Below, in pieces: positions 35,714 to 38,995 of a stretch of DNA of 38,995 nt. Origin of the DNA: CAJBLF01 sp964418415 (GTDB taxonomy: Bacteria; Patescibacteriota; Gracilibacteria; Absconditabacterales; Absconditicoccaceae). The notes under the pieces were generated by a model. That model was not told the origin of the DNA and did no database searches. It saw nothing but the letters and a program-made list of their open reading frames with translations. Every line of letters starts with the position of its first letter. The first letter of the stretch is position 1. A program made the translations under genes and the position numbers. The stretch is taken from assembly GCA_964418415.1 (NCBI GenBank), contig CAYQLB010000008.1, forward strand, positions 1 to 38,995, read 5' to 3'.

Positions 35714-38296
35714 ATGAAATATACTTCACCGCTTTTGAAAAAATTCATTTCTATAAACGATACGCCAGAAAATATCGCCAAAAATCTGATATTGAAGACT
35801 TGTGAGATCGAAGAAATCAATAAAAGAAACATCGCCGACAGTATCGTTATCGGATATACTACTTCTTGCGAAAAACATCCGGATGCAGATAAATTGTCTG
35901 TTTGCCAAGTCGACTGTGGAAACAAAGGAAGCTACCAAATCATCTGCGGTGGATCCAATATCGCTACAGGATTGTATGTACCGGTAGCATTACCAGGAAC
36001 AGTATTTGAAAAAGCCGGAATAACGATCGAACCAAGAAAAATGAGAGGTATAGAGTCCAATGGTATGATCTGTAGCAAAGAAGAATTAGGAATCAATGAA
36101 GATATCGAAAAACATGCTATCTGGGATTTAAAAGAAGATTTGGACGACATCTCGGACAAAGACTTATGAACACCATTGAAAGAAAAATTTCCTCGACTAG
36201 AAAATCGAGTGATGGAAGTGGATAGTAAATCACTTACCAATAGACCTGACTTGACCGGTCATTTTGGTGCTGCAGTCGAATTGAATGCTATCTATAGCGT
36301 AGTCGAAAGTCCAAAGTCAAAAGTCCAAAGTCAGTTGATTTCGTTCAATAAAGTCAAAGAGTATTTTGAACAATGTACACCGAAGCATATCATGCAGATC
36401 ATAGATAACAGCATGAAACCTGAGAGACTAGTGAAGTGAGAAAGCGAAGCGCTAAATGCCTATCTTTTGTTGCATCTCAAAAACATAAAAATCCAAACAT
36501 CATCATTTTTTACTAGACTCCAAATGCTCGATCTCGGAAGTAATCCTATCAACAACCGAGTAGATTTTTCCAATCTCTTTATGCATATCAGCGGACAACC
36601 AATCCATTTTTTCGATGCCGAAAAAGTCGACGGCGATATTATTGTGAGAAATGCAAAAGACGGAGAAAAATTTATCGACTTATTCTGAACCGAACATCTA
36701 TTACAATCAAGCGATATCGTCATTACGGATAAGAGAAAAATCCTTGCACTCGCAGGAGTCGTCTGAGGTTTGGAGAGTTGAATCACCGAAAGCACCAAAA
36801 ATATCTTGGTCGAGATAGCCAATTTCGATCCTGTAGCGGTCAGAAAAACAGGAACCAGATTAAGTTTAAGGACAGATGCAGAGCTGAGATTCGAAAAAAA
36901 TATTAACCCACGACACACCTTATTCTGTCTGATTCTTTTCTTGGACGAACTACATTACTATAAGAAAGACTTGGGAGACTTCGAGATTGGAGGACTTTCC
37001 TCCTATATTAGCCCAAAGCTTGAAGCTTGAAGTTCAAAGCATATTGAAGTAGATACAAAGAATATGGAGCAATTTATCTTTGGCAAAAAGACTAAGTGAC
37101 TCGACAAAAAAATCGAAGAAATATTAGTATGACTCGGATTTACGTGAAAAAATAATGGAAAGATTGAAATATTGAAAAATGGAAATTTGGACCTTACTTG
37201 TCCTTTACGAAGATGACCAGATGATCTCAACATACAAGAGGATATCTACGAAGAAGTTGCTAGAATCTATGGGTATGAACAGATAGAAAATATTCCTCTC
37301 CTCAGTACGGTGGAAAATATTCCTTACAGCGATTATGTCTCTATACAAAGAAAACTGGAAGATATCCTTGTCAGAAATTTCGCTGCCAATCAAATAGAAA
37401 CCTATCCACGAGTTAGTGAAAAAATCCTAAAAGATTTTGGTAGAAAACCTGAACATTGTTATATCTTACAGAATCCTACACATCCCGAATCCCCTTATAT
37501 GAGAGATAATATGATCTATAATCTTCTCGCTCATACCGCCAAAAATAGCAAATTTTTTGATACATTCAAAATATTCGATATCGGAAAAATATGGAGACAG
37601 GATTCTTCATCCAAGCGTGAATGATCATTTGCTTCAGCATTCGTACACGAAAAAACAGAACTTTGAATACTGATATATAACAAAGCTGTTGATCAACGAG
37701 ATAATGATCCTATCTTGGAAGCAAAACATATCGCACAAAAAATCGTCAAAGAACTCGAATTAGGACCTATAACTTTTGAACATATAGCCACACCACGATT
37801 TCGATTGCACCCTAAAAAACAAGCACTCATCAACATAGGCGATACAAGTATAGGCTTTGTATGAACGTTACATCCTATCATATTACAAACACATAAAATC
37901 GGAGAAACAAGTAGTGTGGTATATCTCTCATTGGATATCACTGCCCTAATAACACATATGCAAGAAACTAAAGACCATATCTATACGTTCGAGACCTTAC
38001 AGGATCAGATCATCCGAAGGGATCTTTGTTTTGTTGTCGATACCAATAAAAGCTTCGATGAAGTTATTGAAGCCGTGAAAAAAGTCCCTGAAGTGAAGGA
38101 GGTCGAAGTCTTCGATGTCTATGCTGGCAAAAACCTATGAGAAGATAAGAAATCAGTATCTATTAAAATCAAAATAGTCGGAGACCCCGTTGCTGCGAAC
38201 GGGGCAGGCGGCAATATGACAACAGAACAGATTAATGAAATTTTGAACAAAGCCATCAAGGCGGGAGAAAAAACTTGAGCAAGTTTAAGAACATAA
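35714..38296 (+). CDS. pheT: phenylalanyl-tRNA synthetase beta subunit
   Basis: 860 residues from the ATG at 35714 (MKYTSPLLKKFI is the usual start), TAA at 38294-38296, about twenty TGA codons. VIGYTTSCEKHPDADKLSVC, QIICGGSNIATGLYVPVALP form the EMAP-like tRNA-binding domain; NRPDLTGHFGAAVELN starts the B3/B4 editing region; ALAGVVGGLESGITEST, RKTGTRLSLRTDAELRFEKN follow; the B5 DNA-binding-like and the catalytic-like domains and a C-terminal ferredoxin-fold anticodon domain (TFETLQDQIIRRDLCFVVD) complete it. An in-frame start at 35606 would add an unrelated hydrophobic stretch. pheS is not next to it in this window. Short AAAGTCC word repeats sit in the coding region at 36306-36331. Confidence 0.95.
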
Positions 38297-38308
38297 ACAA
38301 CAATACAT

Positions 38309-38337
38309 AAAAAAAACCCTCTCATAGAGGGTTTTTT
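38309..38337. terminator. bidirectional terminator after pheT
   Basis: CCCTCT-CAT-AGAGGG with A6 and T6 flanks, between convergent genes. Confidence 0.88.
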
Positions 38338-38356
38338 GTTACTATATAGAACTATT

Positions 38357-38920
38357 CTATTTAGGTTTTGATCATTCTGGATCGTTTTCATATACTTTCA
38401 ATAATGCTTCGATATCATCATCACTATAATCGCTAGTATTTTTTACTGTAACAAATTTACTAGTATCGGGCATTACTGCTCCTGTTTCGATGAATGCCTT
38501 CAACGCAGGTATTTCGTTTCTTAGGTCTTCATTACCAAGATTCTCTGCCTGATACATTACATCCCCGGTATCGGAATTTAAACGAATCATCAATTTTCCT
38601 TTATTGTTGACAGTCATGATCATCTGACCTTCGCCGAGAACGGTTTTACCTTCCACTGGTACAAGCGGTCGACCTACTAATTGGACAGCGATATCTTTTC
38701 TTGTGATATGATATTTACGAAAACCATCCTGTTTCACTATGGCAAAATCTTTTCCGAACGCTTCATACAAAATATCTGCAGCCTTATTTGCTCTATCTTT
38801 GGCTTCTTTTGCTAACAATGCCTGAACTAGAGCTTTTCTCTGTTCTGGAAGATTCCCTCTCTGAAAATTGCGAGAATGTCTCATCATATCATGATCTTCT
38901 TTGCTTATACGTTTATTCAT
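38357..38920 (-). CDS. hypothetical protein
   Basis: 187 residues, ATG at 38920, TAG at 38357-38359, with a TGA Gly near the end (NDPEGSKPK). The N-terminal 55 residues are helical and basic (EQRKALVQALLAKEAKDRAN); the rest is beta-rich (DIAVQLVGRPLVPVEG, GKLMIRLNSDTGDVMYQAEN) and ends acidic (DDDIEALLKVYENDPE). No membrane segment or known family. Convergent with pheT across the shared terminator. Confidence 0.75.
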
Positions 38921-38995
38921 CTCTTATGTGCTATAGAATAAACCAAATTTATAGAAACAAGTGCAACAGAAAAGTTATAGGTTATAGTAACAATA

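Overview
The window is about 39 kb of AT-rich bacterial DNA that only makes sense if TGA is read as glycine. ClpP, MiaA, glutamyl-tRNA synthetase, Lgt, serine hydroxymethyltransferase, the PheRS beta chain and many others are interrupted by in-frame TGA codons at positions where the families carry Gly, and almost all coding regions end in TAA or TAG. This is genetic code 25, known from Gracilibacteria (BD1-5) and Absconditabacteria (SR1) of the Patescibacteria/CPR. I cannot say which of the two from this window. Coordinates given here are for genes rejoined under that code.

Layout. 1-4703: tail of a CCA tRNA nucleotidyltransferase (+), then on the minus strand an ART-PolyVal-like ADP-ribosyltransferase, miaA, a DUF559 protein and a membrane protein with AT-hook-like motifs, then clpP (+) behind a leader built of four GTAATG and four CATTAC words. 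4784-8690: six minus-strand genes with no internal TGA among about 64 Gly codons, Shine-Dalgarno sites before three of them and a Bacteroidota-like beta-barrel protein. This looks like recently acquired standard-code DNA. 8784-20196: a minus-strand cluster of code-25 genes punctuated by four copies of the palindrome TGTTGT-N9-ACAACA. It contains a TrmB-type regulator, a 1016-aa histidine-methyltransferase-like (EgtD/Methyltransf_33) protein with a transmembrane segment and large C-terminal part, a second 633-aa protein of the same methyltransferase family, a GNAT, a 766-aa S1-like protein and a small protein joining a sigma-region-4-like HTH to an RNA polymerase alpha-CTD-like domain. 20249-38995: housekeeping and envelope genes (gltX, SIMPL, lgt, MscS, membrane-anchored MoxR, GH26-like hydrolase, DUF456, glyA, GH3-like acyl-adenylate enzyme, pheT) with two structured RNA candidates (20249-20612 plus strand; 30214-30747 minus strand) that each have their own promoter and terminator.

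How it may work together. The regulator gene sits directly behind one copy of the palindrome and is translationally coupled to the large methyltransferase-membrane protein, which overlaps the second methyltransferase. The same palindrome lies before the S1-protein operon, before a short ORF/GNAT unit and before the barrel protein. I infer a small regulon, possibly for a cell-surface or envelope function, that has not been described as such. Function is not demonstrable from sequence alone. Two further short genes (24315-24545, 31035-31232) end in TGA immediately before intrinsic terminators, which conflicts with the recoding unless they too are recent arrivals from standard-code organisms.
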